A stretch of DNA of 64,000 bases from Fratercula arctica (taxonomy: Eukaryota; Chordata; Aves; Charadriiformes; Alcidae). The notes under the pieces were generated by a model. It had not been told where the DNA came from, did not search any database, and saw nothing but the letters and a program-made list of their open reading frames with translations. A program made the position numbers and the translations under genes. This document shows, piece after piece, positions 11,760 through 23,270 of the stretch. The stretch covers positions 149,477,889 to 149,541,888 of the forward strand of contig CANTUZ010000002.1 of assembly GCA_947846985.1 (NCBI GenBank). Reading direction: 5' to 3'. Every line of letters starts with the position of its first letter. Within the stretch, counting starts at the first letter, position 1.

Positions 11760-14757
11760 TCAGTGTGTGACACATTTAGTCCAAAGCAGAAATTGCTGAA
11801 GTGTTACAATCTTCTGTAAAACAGACTAGTCTTGATCATCCTATTGTTTACTACTTCTCCTAAAATACATACATCAGTCATTACTAAACTTCACTTTCAG
11901 GCGTATTTGCTACCACAGTTTGAAACAGGCAAGCCTATTTACCACAGGTGTATTCCAGTCATATGTTTTCCTGCCTTAGATGCAATCTGCAAGCTAATAA
12001 TTAAATCACTAACGTTAAAGAAGCCAAGTGAAAGATTTGGGGACAAAAAAAAATTAAGCAATTCTGTGACAGACAAAAACCTGCTTTAAATCCTTCAGTG
12101 ATTTGTTTAAAACACGTCAGGATACACAAGCAAGCAAACATCGCACGTGGGACGAGACCCCTGAATCTTTTAATCAGCTTTCAACTTTCTAACCTGTTGG
12201 ATATGCTTTACTGGGATATAAACGATTAAATCACACACTGAATGATGAAAACAGGACACATTTTTGCATAGAAGACTGAATTTGTACTGCTCAAATCCAG
12301 AAGAAAAAAAAAAAAAAGATCCAAAGTTTGATGTATCATACGATATTTGAGGAACACCACCCTCAGTAATGGTGACAGATTAATAAATTGATCATTTAAA
12401 CCAGAATGGAAACCCTCGTTGCACGCATTCTTTTTCATCTTATAAAGCTTTTGAAGTCTTTAGTTGTGTTTCTGCTGGATAAATGCATTGCTACCCTTCC
12501 TTGCTTATTTTACGGACACCCTAATGCCTTTTAATATCATTGTAAAATGGATTTGGCCATTTTTCCTCCCATATAAATGTTTGCTTTAATTGAAATAAGA
12601 CACTAACTCTTCTCTCGCTAAGGAGCCTTTCGCCAAAGCTGCTGTTTTTAAAGACATCCTCAGCAGCTCTGTGCAATTCGCCACCGCTCAGCACGCGATG
12701 AGCCGTGTCACCAGCAATCTGCTCTGGCAATTAAAAGATCAAAAAGTAAAACGCGGGCCCAACTTTGTGTGAACCTCTTCCCAGTTGTAAAGTTGGTAGG
12801 AGAAGCTTCTGAATCGCTGCCTCTGGATTAGTCCCAGGGAGCAGCATTCCGTGCCCATGCGTTCAGTCCCCGGCAGCTGAAGACCAAGGGCATGAACAGG
12901 TTGTGCTGGGGGCCACAGGCGACACCTGAGCAACCGAAGCTTCCACCACGGGAATGATGTTCAGCTCGCAAAATGTAAAGCGTCTTTCCAACTGCAGACA
13001 AAGCTTTCCCGAAGAATTAACGGGAAAGTAAAGCGCAAAATGACAGAAGGCACTGGATTTAGAGCAGCACACTCCTTTTGCTTAAAAATCAACAAGCTGT
13101 GGGCAAAATCTGAAGGAAATTAAAAGGAAGCATAAAATCCAGGGGAAGAAAAGGCACAGGCATGGAAAATCATGAGGGACAGATCTTTCACCCCAGGGCT
13201 GGCAAATTAGATGAGAAGCAGTTCTACAGAGAGCAATTCAATTCCTCTTACTGCACACACTGCACATACTTGAGCTGGTGATATTATTTGCATCACCAGC
13301 TCCTAACGACTTCTTAACGGAGCACCAGGAGTCCTTTGCCTACCAAGTGAGAACCATTAAATAGCGCCTGCTTCTTAAAGATGTCTCAGATTGTCACCAG
13401 TGATTTGTCACACCAGAGATTTATCAAAAGGCAAAAAATCAGGCAAGACCGACCAACACGAAGAGTAATGAATGACTCCGCGCTCAGGAATTTGCAAAGC
13501 ATAAAGAGCATAAACACAAAGACGTCAGATGTTCTTTACAAGTGTCATTGGTTGCCACGGCCAATCCCATCCAACAGCTTTGTTAGCACCAAAAAGGACA
13601 TCTGACACCTCACCCGGACCTTCTCTGGTCTGTACTCTGCAGTTGTTTACATCTGCACAAACGCTACCCTTTCTGACCTGGCAGAACCTTGTCCTCGCGC
13701 TCTACAGCTCTGCACGGAAGTCCAGACGCCGGCAGGACTCAGAGGAACAGAAATGCAGGTTCTAAAAAGTGTTAAGTATTGGGGGGAACAGCATGTGGAG
13801 CTGAGAAGAAAGAGGACACGATAACCTTACGTAGAATAACTGGGGTAGAATAAATAACGTAGAATAACAGGTTTCCTCCATGAGGGCAGGCAGCAGCAGA
13901 ATGCTCATAGTTCAGACGGAGTTCGGTCCAACTTTGAAAACTCCAAAAGGAGACAGGAATACCGGTACGTATCTTGATGTCAAGATAAGGACATGCCAAG
14001 TATGTTTGGATTACGGAAAAACTCTCTCCTATTTGGTTTAATTTTCCTTTAATATAAAGGATTAGTCTCTGATAACGACAGTTAACCGTATCTGAGGAAT
14101 TATACATATTTTCTTAGATAACCAAGTAGGTGATCCAAAGTTTAGCACCCTTTCCTGTTGCCTGTCCTGAAGATAAGCTCAGGGCTGTCAGACTAACCAG
14201 ACATGTTTCAGGCTGTTAGAAAGGCTCAGAGATGAACCTACTCCACTTGGCGTTGGACCGAGTAGAAGCAGGCATCCCCCATTACTGCGACCCCTCAGTG
14301 ACAGTGTTACCTCGAACTACAGCAGCACTAACTTTCTATTTATGCAGCAACAACTTGCATCCACCTCAGCTAACACCAGCAAAGCCCTTATGTTTTGGCT
14401 GCAGATGAAAAGGGAGTTGGGACAGAGGATCCCACCCTGCCGTAAGCAGGCAGCCAGGGCAGCATGACCAAGCTAGGGCTAAGATTAAGGGAGATGGCAC
14501 TTCACATCCCACATCGGCTCAAATGATCAGTACAATTAGAGCATTCTACAAGTAGCAGTGGAACAGAGGCAGTAAATGTCACAGCAAAATTGGAGCTACG
14601 CTGGTGAAGATCCCAAGCATTGACTACTTCAGCATCAAAACTAAAATAATCATCCCCTTTTTCCTCCTTTCAAACCTCGCTTTTGGAAGACTTGTCCAAC
14701 ATCTAGCTTAGAAGACTTGCCTGTAAGACTCATGCCAATTAGTAACATTTTCTCTTA

Positions 14758-15376
14758 CAAGGATCCTGCATCCTGGGCTGCATCAGAAGAACTGCGGCCA
14801 GCAGATCCAGAGAGGTGATTCTCCACCTCTACTCTGCTCTCGTGAGACCCCACCTGCAGTACTGTGTCAGCTCTGGAGTCCTCAGCACAAGAAGAACATG
14901 GACCTGTTGGAGCGGGTCCAGAGGAGGGCCACGAGGATGATCTGAGGGCTGGAGCACCTCTCCTATAAAGACAGGCTGAGAGAGTTGGGGTTGTTCAGCC
15001 TGGAGAAGAGAAGGCTCCAGAGAGACCTTATAGCGGCCTGCCAGTACCTGAAGGGGGCCTACAAGAAAGCTGAGGAGGGGCTGTTTGCAAGGGCACGTAG
15101 CAACAGGACGAGGGGCAATGGTTTTAAACTAGAGCAGGGTAGGTTTAGATTAGACATTAGGATGAAGTTCTTCACAATGAGGGTGGTGAGACACTGGCAC
15201 AGGTTGCCCAGAGAGGTGGTGGAGGCCCCATCCCTGGAGATATTCAAGGCCAGGCTTGGTGAGGCTCTGAGCAACCTGATCTAGTTGAAGATGTCCCTGC
15301 TGACTGCAGGGGGGTTGGACTAGATGGTCTTTAGGCGTCCCTTCCAACCCAACACATTCTATGATTGTACGATTAT
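14758..15376 (+). mobile_element. CR1 LINE, 3' ~620 bp, different terminal repeat
   Basis: It encodes the reverse transcriptase C-terminus: [32 protein letters not shown] and, further on, [16 protein letters not shown], then a 3' UTR with GGTTGGACTAGATGGTC. A one-base deletion after TACTGTGTC shifts the frame. A TGA at 14943-14945 replaces an Arg codon in the RMI-GLEHLSY motif. The last 95 or so codons are open to 15284. The 3' end reads ATTCTATGATTGTACGATT, unlike the ATTCTGTGATTCTGTG end of the copies at 1380 and 6394, so this belongs to a different CR1 subfamily. Confidence 0.95.
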
Positions 15377-17599
15377 AGTTCTGCACAAATGAAAAACAAT
15401 TACAAAACAGTCATCTCAACAGAGAGCTGCAGGGTTAGGAGCATGACAGGAGAGACGATGGCTAGATGTGGACTATGTGTATAATTAATAGCTGCAGGGA
15501 AGGTTTTCCCTCACGTGCCCACATTTTGCCTCCCGTGTGCATGTGTGTTACCTGTGGGCACGTGATGGAGATGGAACCACGGGGCAGAGGCCTTGCTTGC
15601 CTCTGCAATGACAACAGGCTGGCTGACCAAAAAGAAGTTCTAACTTCTTTAGAGGTGATTTTTAAAGACTCTAAAGTCACTACATTTTTATTAGTATACA
15701 GAAAAGCCTTTCACAGCCAAAGAAGGAGAAAAAGTAGGTAGTGCTATGATAATTAGAAATGGAAAGGACATGTCTTATGGTGAATGAGCTGCCAGCTCCC
15801 TCACATTAGGAAAAGAACATGTAAAAGTGAAGTTCCAGGAATATAGTCACAGTAGGGAAAGCTCACACCAAACCCAGCGTGGAGATACAGCCCCGTACCT
15901 GTTAATTCCTGATCTCCACAGCTGTTGATTCTCAGTTGTAGACCAACATTTCCAACTGATTCTACCTCCCTCGCTGGGGAGGCTTCCTCTAGGGATTTTC
16001 ACAACAACAGAAGACCAAAGTGTGATTCAGAACAAAATAGTCAAAATCATTGCCAAAGTCTACTTACACCTCACTTACTTTTGTATCTCATTTCCCTGTT
16101 TGACTCAAACCCGTACCTTTAGAAGCCACAAATCTTTACTGAAGTCTTCCATACTTCTTCATAGGCTCTAACTGACATTTCGCACATTGGATTTAGCTAT
16201 ATGCAATTCACTGTTCCTGTTAAACTCTAGCACAGTAGAATGTTACTGCCCTCTTTCTCACATTTACATCCTCAATCTTAAAGAACTAATTCAAAACCCA
16301 CAGCTTGTTTTTAACCTGTTCCAGGTATTTATTTTGCCAACACCTCCTCTGCAGACTTTCTAGTATGTACAATGTTACTGCTGCTTCCTTCTACACACAG
16401 TCACTACAGAGTCAGTCTTCTGTTCCCAGTTATCCAGATCATCATTTCTTCTATCTCAAATGTCTCATCTTAGTCTAATTATCTGCTCCTACTTCTGTTC
16501 CCTGGTGGTTATTTTGGTGCTTCAGAAAACTAGAAAATTAACAGGGTCTGAATATTATCTGTCTAGGAAATGAAACTCAATCATGTGGCACTGCAGCGGG
16601 ATACTTAACTAATCTTTGATTTCAGGGAAGTTAAATGTAGGAAAGCTAACACAAAGGTTCCCAAGGTTTCCAAAGCAAAAAATCAGACTGACAATTTGCC
16701 AGATATGTGAGGGCTGAATGAAAGTTGCATCCATATTTACATAAATCCTGCAATCACTATGGTTGAGAGTGGAAAAGGATAAGTTCTTAGTCTACCCCCC
16801 AGTTTTCACTTACTTAGGACTTTCCAAAACATTCACCTTAGAGGCTGAAATATTCCATGCTAGGTCCGTACTTACAGGATGTTTTTTATTTTAAAAGACC
16901 AAACCACGCTCCCTCAGCCATTTTAGACTCTTGGAATTCATCACACGATGACATGCAAGAACGAACTCAAGAAAAAAAAAAAGAAATCGATGACAGCGAC
17001 ACCTGTGAGTTGCCACGTATTAAATGTTTAAATTAGCATTCTTGTTAAAAAGCTAAGTAGCATGAGTTTGGGAATAAAGGCACATCTAGATGGCAAAGTT
17101 AATGCCAAGTAGGTCTGGTGTCCCTTTACACCACACCAGCTGCCCCAGGTTAGCTAACTTCTACAGCTTCTGCCATGAAGACTTCAGTAGCATCACCGGA
17201 TTTCAGTCCAGTTGGTGGTGGCAACAGAACATGGGAGCACAGCTTAGCACAAAACACTACTTCTGCATGTTCCAAATGCAACGTCTATGAAATATTTGTG
17301 ATACGGAAGGTCCGCAGCACCAGACTGTCCAAACAGAGTAAAATAAAAATGAGGAACTGCTCCAAGTGACTAGCACATTATGGTTGTAAGTTCTCAACCA
17401 AAACTGGGAAATCTTAAATTTCTTCTGTGAAGCCAGCTGTACTGAACATTTGTAATGATTTGCTTTTATTTCAGATTCCAAGTTAAATAAAATCTGTATT
17501 ATTTGCTATGACTAAACACGGATAACTGCCAAACATTTAGAAAACCTGAGTGACCACAGAAAATTCCAGCCCAACACGGCCAACAAATAAGGAAATACT

Positions 17600-17764
17600 A
17601 AAATATCGTTAAAATTTGCCTTTATTTTTCTTACAGGAGAATTCTACACAAACCAAGGTGACTGTTTTACATGACTTTTCCCAATATACTGAATTTTCAA
17701 GAGGATCATGAACAGCCTAAAACTGTAAATAACTTTTCCTGTTGAGGGTTACAGCAAAATTTCT
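17600..17764 (-). other. EIF3H: EIF3H 3' UTR (inferred extent)
   Basis: This is the stretch between the TGA stop and the expected cleavage zone downstream of the first AATAAA on the minus strand. At about 165 nt it is short, as expected for this housekeeping translation factor. The exact cleavage site is inferred. A second AATAAA on the minus strand near 17465-17470 could give a longer isoform. Confidence 0.7.
17621..17626 (-). promoter_or_regulatory. Poly(A) signal of EIF3H
   Basis: TTTATT on the plus strand is AATAAA on the gene strand, about 139 nt after the stop codon. It is the first canonical hexamer in the 3' UTR, which places cleavage at roughly 17600-17610. Confidence 0.75.
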
Positions 17765-17862
17765 TCAGTTGTTGTAATCTTGGAGAGCCTGAGCCATAAA
17801 AAGCTTTCCCAGGTTCTGTGCATTGAACTCTTTAATATTCTGGCAGTAGGTATTAATTTGAC
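17765..17862 (-). CDS. EIF3H: EIF3H exon 8 coding part (residues ~321-352 and stop)
   Basis: This is the terminal coding segment, 98 bp including the TGA stop at 17765-17767. It begins GT|CAA after the acceptor TATTGACAG, completing Gly321. It reads [20 protein letters not shown] and ends [11 protein letters not shown]. The C-terminus is in the expected place: joined with the other exons, the protein would have the usual 352 residues if exons 1-2 supply 96 codons. The two differences I notice from the human tail as I recall it (Asn for Thr and Asp for Glu near the end) are conservative. Confidence 0.98.
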
Positions 17863-20003
17863 CTGTCAATAGGAAAGAAGAGTAAACACTGTCAGTTTTG
17901 AAATTCAGAAAGAGACATCTTAGAACATCATTTTTAAAAAGCCAAATGTGCATTAAGCATTCCGGATTTACACAGAGAAGCAACCAGAACAACTCAACTA
18001 CTCTCCACTTAGGAATTTTACATTTCCAGTATTCCCAAACAGGTTTCGGAAGAGGAAGAAACTAAATTAGCAGAATAGGTAAACTGGTATGCTCAAAAAA
18101 GCCTTAATTTTCCTACAATTCTATTACGTATACTATTTCTGAAAAAACATATAACAATAAAAAGAATAAACAATTCTTGCTGCTGTACTGGAAGCTTAAT
18201 CACATTAATCGTTCAATTTAGTTGCTCTAAAAATACTTCAAGACTGAATTTCAGTTCTGTTCTTACGCATCTGCTGTCTCTATTAAAATATTTGTAACAA
18301 ATATTTTTCAGTAGCAGATTGAAAACTGTGGTAGTCCTGTTTGATATTTTGCTAGCCTTTTTTTCTACCTAATATTTCACTTTATTAGCTATTTCAAAAA
18401 TCATCAGGGTACGAAGTCTTGACAGTGCTTTACAAATCAAATGTGCCCATCAAAACATTTTTATACACGTACTGCTCAAGTTATTTCCCTTGTTAGCTAG
18501 GAATAGCAAAACATGAAACCAGTTTAATCAAAATTAAGACTGTTTAGAAGGCCAATAAACTCTCAATTTAATGCTCTATTTGAAAAGTTTTTAAATGCCT
18601 CCGAGACAAAAGAGCTAACTTTTATTCTTTATCCACAAACTTTACTTCATCTAAGTTGAAGTGGATGCTTTCAATTCTTCCCCTGACTATGGTAAAAGAA
18701 CAAACAGAGAGAGTGCTTTGGCTGGAAACTGTTTTTTCCTTTAAGTATAATAGCTTTCAATTCCTCCTCTTATAGCAGATGATTCATCCTAAACTATCAC
18801 TTTCATAAAACACACGTGTACACACACACAGACTTCTGTTGCATTTTTAAGCTACGCTAAAGCTGAATGCTTAAATACGTTAATGCTGCTAGGATTCATG
18901 AACTGGTAAAAACTGTCAAAACAACAGTTTTTTTGAAAGACTCTGGAAGGAGTAATAAATCAAGAACACTGTTTCTTCTAAAAGGAGAACTTATTAGCAG
19001 TGTGAAACTATTAATATTAAAATAATAATCTCTTGGTCACTCCAAAATTTAAGAGTGGTAGTTCATTTTTTTTTTCTTTAATGTCAAAGCACTCTTTTCT
19101 ATACACTAAATTATCAGGAGATTGGTTTAATTTTTTCTCAATACAAAACAAGGTGATAGCTAACTGATCCCAAATGCTTGCTATAGTTAAACAATTTGCT
19201 CTCTCATGACATTTTCCAAATCTAGATCACTCAGCAGGACATCGAAGGTTTTCTGCTCTCTGTTGCCATTGTGAGATCCCAGATATTTTTACCCTTCCAC
19301 TGATCAAAAAATCAGTCGAGGGAAGAGCTGGGACACGAGTGCAGGGAGCAGCTTATTGCCTGCAGTAGTCGCTACACCCGTTTGTGCAGAAGGCCGGCTC
19401 TGGGGGGTATTTCTCCAGCTCTCCTTTAAAATCCCATTTCACCCGCTCCGAATGGAGGCAGGAAGAGGCTCCGTCTGCTGCTCCTGCCCTTTCCCATCAA
19501 CCCAAGAGGCAGAGATGGTCAAGCAGGAGATAGGTACCATGGCAAAATAAGAACTAAAGGGATAAAGTCTCCATACATCAAGTTTAAAACTTTATACGGC
19601 CATTCTGGTTAAACACAATGACTTGCTTTCAAAAAACTACCTAAGTTCCTATCTGCATGGGTAACATGCCTCTGTTACTCACCTAGATGGTTTAAAATTC
19701 TTCTGTGTGCGGAAGCTTACTTTCTAACAGAGGCAGGGACTGCCTACTAGCAATACGGTTGTTTTTCTTAGCTACTTTTTTATTTAGTATTAAAATACTT
19801 CAGACACCAGGGCTGTAGATCGCAGGCTGAAACCACCGCCTTCGACCAAATGAAGGACAGTATTTGGAATACTACCAATGCCAAGACATCACACCATAAT
19901 GGTAACAAAAAATTAAGATGCTTTCTAAGGTAACAACTTCACTTTTTCCCAACCTAACGTTCATACGTGAAAAGCTGAGTTGAAGAGGCTGCTGGAACGT
20001 TAC
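17863..20003 (-). other. EIF3H: EIF3H intron 7
   Basis: About 2.1 kb. Donor GTAACG, acceptor TTGACAG. It holds a 10-bp perfect inverted repeat at 18285-18307 and a short alternating CA/GT tract near 18810-18831. No transposable element was recognised. Confidence 0.9.
18285..18307. repeat. 10-bp inverted repeat, 3-base spacer
   Basis: AAAATATTTG, TAA, CAAATATTTT. AT-only apart from one G/C pair, and could occur by chance in AT-rich intron sequence. Confidence 0.9.
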
Positions 20004-20136
20004 CTGCAATAAGGAGTGACTCCATTCTTGGAGGCGGCTGCGGTGGCTTAAAAAGTTTATTGATGTCCTCCTCAGGAAGAGGGGCTTCTCCTCGGCTTTG
20101 ACGCTGTATGTTTTCTTGCTGACGTCTCTGCTGGTA
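20004..20136 (-). CDS. EIF3H: EIF3H exon 7 (residues ~277-321), charged and proline-rich
   Basis: This 133-bp exon encodes [20 protein letters not shown], then [20 protein letters not shown] and LLIA plus the first base of Gly321. It has a basic Gln/Arg-rich stretch, an acidic PEED, and a proline run ahead of the last helix, matching the order in vertebrate eIF3h. The acceptor is TTTTCAG and the donor GTAACG. Phase is 0 in and 1 out. The first 57 codons of an overlapping frame on this strand are a shadow and do not code. Confidence 0.98.
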
Positions 20137-22692
20137 CTGAAAATAAAGCAACAGGAACAGAATGCAACAGGACTTCCAAAGCAGTGAAAAGTTTTTCTTT
20201 TTAGATACTCTTTACCCAACCAGCAAGCATGGTTTTAAAAATTATACTTATTTAATGTAATTCAGGTTATTTCAAATAACACATAGTTTATTGCAATTCA
20301 TTGGTAATAAGCATTTCCCCCACAAGTTGGCACCTTAAATAAGTGAGGCACTGGAAAATTATGTGGTACTGACATGGTGGGGTTAATTTTAAAAGTTTTT
20401 TCATAAATACTGTGTCTGATGGAAAGAATACAGCGTGGTAGATAAAGGCCTCCATTTCACCACACAAAAAAGGAAAACAAGGTCAGAATATGTAGGTATG
20501 AGAAGCCTTTACCTCAAATAGTTACACAAACCAGAAATACTCAGTTTTAAGCAAGTTAAAGGTCAAAACAATATTAATGTGAAAGGGGAAAAGATTAAAT
20601 AAGGTATTTTAAGCCAAAAAATATTAACTCTAAACTGAGAACTAAGTGGTGGCTGAAACAAAGCATAATGGTGCATTTTTCCATTCCAGTTATTTAGGTA
20701 TTCTGCCACTTTGGTGCCCTTTCTTCGTGGGTTACCAGAGGATATACTAGAGTAGCAGCTTGCAGAAATCATTCTGCTATTAAAAAAAAACAAAACCAAA
20801 TCAGATTTGTTTTCAGTGTTTCCCTTTGACATGTAGATTACTCAAACTTTATAAAAATTAAGGCAGGCCATTTCTTCATCTATTAGATAAACATTTGTTC
20901 TTGCAGAAGTACACACACTGAAAAACATGTATGTGAGATTTCATACTGTATGTCACAGCCAGGAATTAGCTGTAAGGTTTGCTTATCGAAGCCCTCATAT
21001 TCAACACAAGAAAAATCTCTAAAATAAACAGGCCAAAGAGTACGGGGTGTTTTCCCTCACTTACTTAAATGTATCTGCGCATAAGAGTCTGAAAACAGTT
21101 CATACTTGGTGGCATACTCAAATGAAGTAATTTTTTTTTCCAGTAGTAGTGACAAATACATGGTTTTGGACAATGTTAAAAATAAAATCTCAAATGCCCA
21201 TATTTGTATGTGAACTGCATGTAGTTTCTTCTTTCTTTGCATTACCCCATTCACTTCTCAGCAGTCTGCCTATTATTCTCTATTGAAACGGCTTGCTCTT
21301 AATCACAATTGCTCCATTTTAAAAATGAAGTTAAGACCACTAACTATGCTGCAATGAGCCACTACTAAAGCAGCTATAGTTAGTAAAGAAATGAAGTGAG
21401 ACACCATGGAACCTACTCTGCTCTGGTTTTCAAAATAAATAGATCCCCTTGTTATTAACAAAAGCCTTTGAAGTGGATGCCATCTTTCTATTCAAATTAG
21501 GCAGCAAAGGAAAATAAATTTTCTGAAGATAACATGCGTGAAGCTTCTATATCCTCAGGGATCGCAAAGCCAGGAGACACCACCGATCACGTGCTGCTTC
21601 CCTACAGTGTTCCCTGCTCAAGCTACACTTTACTTAAGCGAAAAAAGCCAATTTTGACTTTAAAATAGTCAGTGATGAAGCATTTCACATGAACCACAGG
21701 TGCTTTTTTTTAATAATTAGCTACTTTGTGTAGCAACACTTGTAATATTTTATCTTTAAAGTGGCCTGGCCCATTTTCAGGTGGCCGATACTGAATCTTG
21801 TCATATCTCTGTCTGCTAGATTAAAGAGTTCAAATTTATTTTTCATACAGGTACTTCTTGAGTAAGCAAGTCACTTGTTAACTTAATTTATCACGAGAAG
21901 TGAATTGCGTTCACCAAGATCTGCTTTGCAGGCTTTTAAATCACTCTCATAGTGCTTTTTTTCATTTTACCAGCATTCTTCTATAATGAGACACAGTACT
22001 GCTTTATCAAATGCAGCAACAGCAAATAAAGTAATACCGTCTCCAAATCTCAGAACGGTTGAGGCTGGCAGGGACCTCTGGAGGTCACCTTGTCCAACCC
22101 CTCTGCTCAAGCAGGGCCACCTAGAGCCAGTCTCCATACTCACTATTCTCTAATCAGACTATTTTGGATTTGAAAGAGGCCCTTTGGCATCAGGAATTAA
22201 AAGTCAGCATCACACGATCAGTATTACTATCTACTGATACAAAACATGACTAAAATGTCATTTCTGATCAGAGAACAATCTGCTGTCTTTTAAACATGGA
22301 GTACGTTTCTTTATTTCTAGACATATGACTACATGTATTAAAACACAGTTTGTTTTGGAACAATTCACTTTTAGTTTCAGCTCTTTCATTTCATTTATTA
22401 AACCTCTAATCCCTGTGTCCACAGCATATTTATCAATGATTTTGGTTTATCATAAATCACTATCAACCATGTAAAATAGCAAAGAAAGATCAATCCACAC
22501 TACACGTCAGCAGAAGTGAATTCATTTGATAATTCCCCACTGACTAGTACGCTTTATAAATCTACTTAATGGATATGTTCCTGTAAGAATTTTATCTTGC
22601 TTAGATCCAAATTCATCTCTCTTAGACAACATCATGCAAACCTTATTTTGCGGAAAAGAAATACTCTCATTCAGGTTTTCCATGTTACCAAC
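20137..22692 (-). other. EIF3H: EIF3H intron 6
   Basis: About 2.6 kb. Donor GTTGGT, acceptor TTTTCAG. It contains one short CR1 3' fragment (22048-22129). The rest is AT-rich unique sequence with nothing else recognisable. Confidence 0.9.
22048..22129 (-). mobile_element. CR1 LINE 3' fragment, degenerate
   Basis: TCTCAGAACGGTTGAGGCTGGCAGGGACCTCTGGAG is partly matched by the CR1 3' UTR in reverse (GGGACCTCTGGAGGTCAC, then TTGTCCAACCCCTCTGCTCA and AGCAGGGCCACC). The terminal octamer repeat is missing or decayed. About 80 bp, inside EIF3H intron 6 and in the same orientation as the gene. Confidence 0.88.
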
Positions 22693-22813
22693 CTGGTGTT
22701 TCTGCTGCTGCTGTTTGCTTACGTTCCTCAGGTAGGTATTGTATTTAACAATGTCTTGGCTCATCTCATCCACTCTGTCCATCAGCAGCTGCAGACTCTT
22801 CCCTAGGTGATTA
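22693..22813 (-). CDS. EIF3H: EIF3H exon 6 (residues ~236-276), coiled-coil/Gln-rich
   Basis: This 121-bp exon encodes [20 protein letters not shown] followed by [21 protein letters not shown]. The heptad-like spacing of Leu, Met and Val fits the family's C-terminal helix, and a run of four glutamines (CAG codons) follows. The acceptor is TTTCAG. The donor GTTGGT is weaker than the GTAAGT of exons 4 and 5. Phase is 2 in and 0 out, so the exon ends exactly on the codon of Gln276. An open reading frame continues past the donor into the intron, but the frame, the conserved protein and the next exon all place the splice at 22693. Confidence 0.98.
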
Positions 22814-22852
22814 CTGAAATACCAAAAACATTCATGAAAGAGTCAATTTATT

Positions 22853-22873
22853 AAAAAAAAAAAAAAAAAAAAA
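22853..22873. repeat. A21 homopolymer near EIF3H exon 6
   Basis: An A run on the plus strand beginning 40 bases from the exon 6 boundary. In the transcript it is a U-rich stretch 40-60 nt upstream of the acceptor, so it may extend the pyrimidine tract and affect splicing efficiency if its length varies. Confidence 0.92.
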
Positions 22874-23232
22874 CCACATTTAAAATTTAAAATTCATTCC
22901 GAGTCACTTGACCAGCATTCCTGCACTAATGGCACAGTTTGCACATTTTTAAGTTCATGGTTATTTTTGTTCATATATTTATTTGATGATACTTTACATG
23001 GCATCTCCTCCTCTAGCATCTTTGCCACATTGCAAATACCCTATTTAAGTGTTTTGGTCTTTGCAGGGAACCTCACAGTTACGAAAAAACAATGCCTTGT
23101 GTGATTTTACTGATATTACAGATGCAGGTCAAACGTTTAAAAGAAAAAGTCTGATACTTTTGTGATACGCAACCCCGAACAACGTTCCAGGAGATGTGTT
23201 CAAAGTTTCAAGTTTCTGCTAGCTTTTTCACA

Positions 23233-23270
23233 AATATTTAACTATCCCTCTGCAGGGATAGTTAAATATT
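23233..23270. repeat. Perfect 17-bp inverted repeat, 4-base loop
   Basis: AATATTTAACTATCCCT and its exact reverse complement AGGGATAGTTAAATATT flank the loop CTGC. The whole 38-bp unit can form a hairpin in either strand. It lies in EIF3H intron 5, about 420 bases downstream of the exon 6 start on the plus strand. Confidence 0.97.

Larger units (their letters stand above)
1..17599. other. Intergenic region downstream of EIF3H
   Basis: I find no exon, RNA gene or intact transposon open reading frame here. The region contains CR1 fragments at 1380, 6394 and 14758, several A or T runs, a 15-bp tandem duplication at 4278 and a CpG-rich patch near 11.2 kb. In vertebrates the flank on this side of EIF3H is the long gene-poor interval towards TRPS1. 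That is background knowledge; nothing in these bases names TRPS1. Unannotated enhancers or lncRNA exons could be present but cannot be recognised by eye. Confidence 0.7.

Noticed and set aside
23233..23270. Hairpin as a microRNA precursor
   Set aside because: A 17-bp stem with a 4-base loop is too short for Drosha/Dicer substrates, and the arms are almost all A/T.
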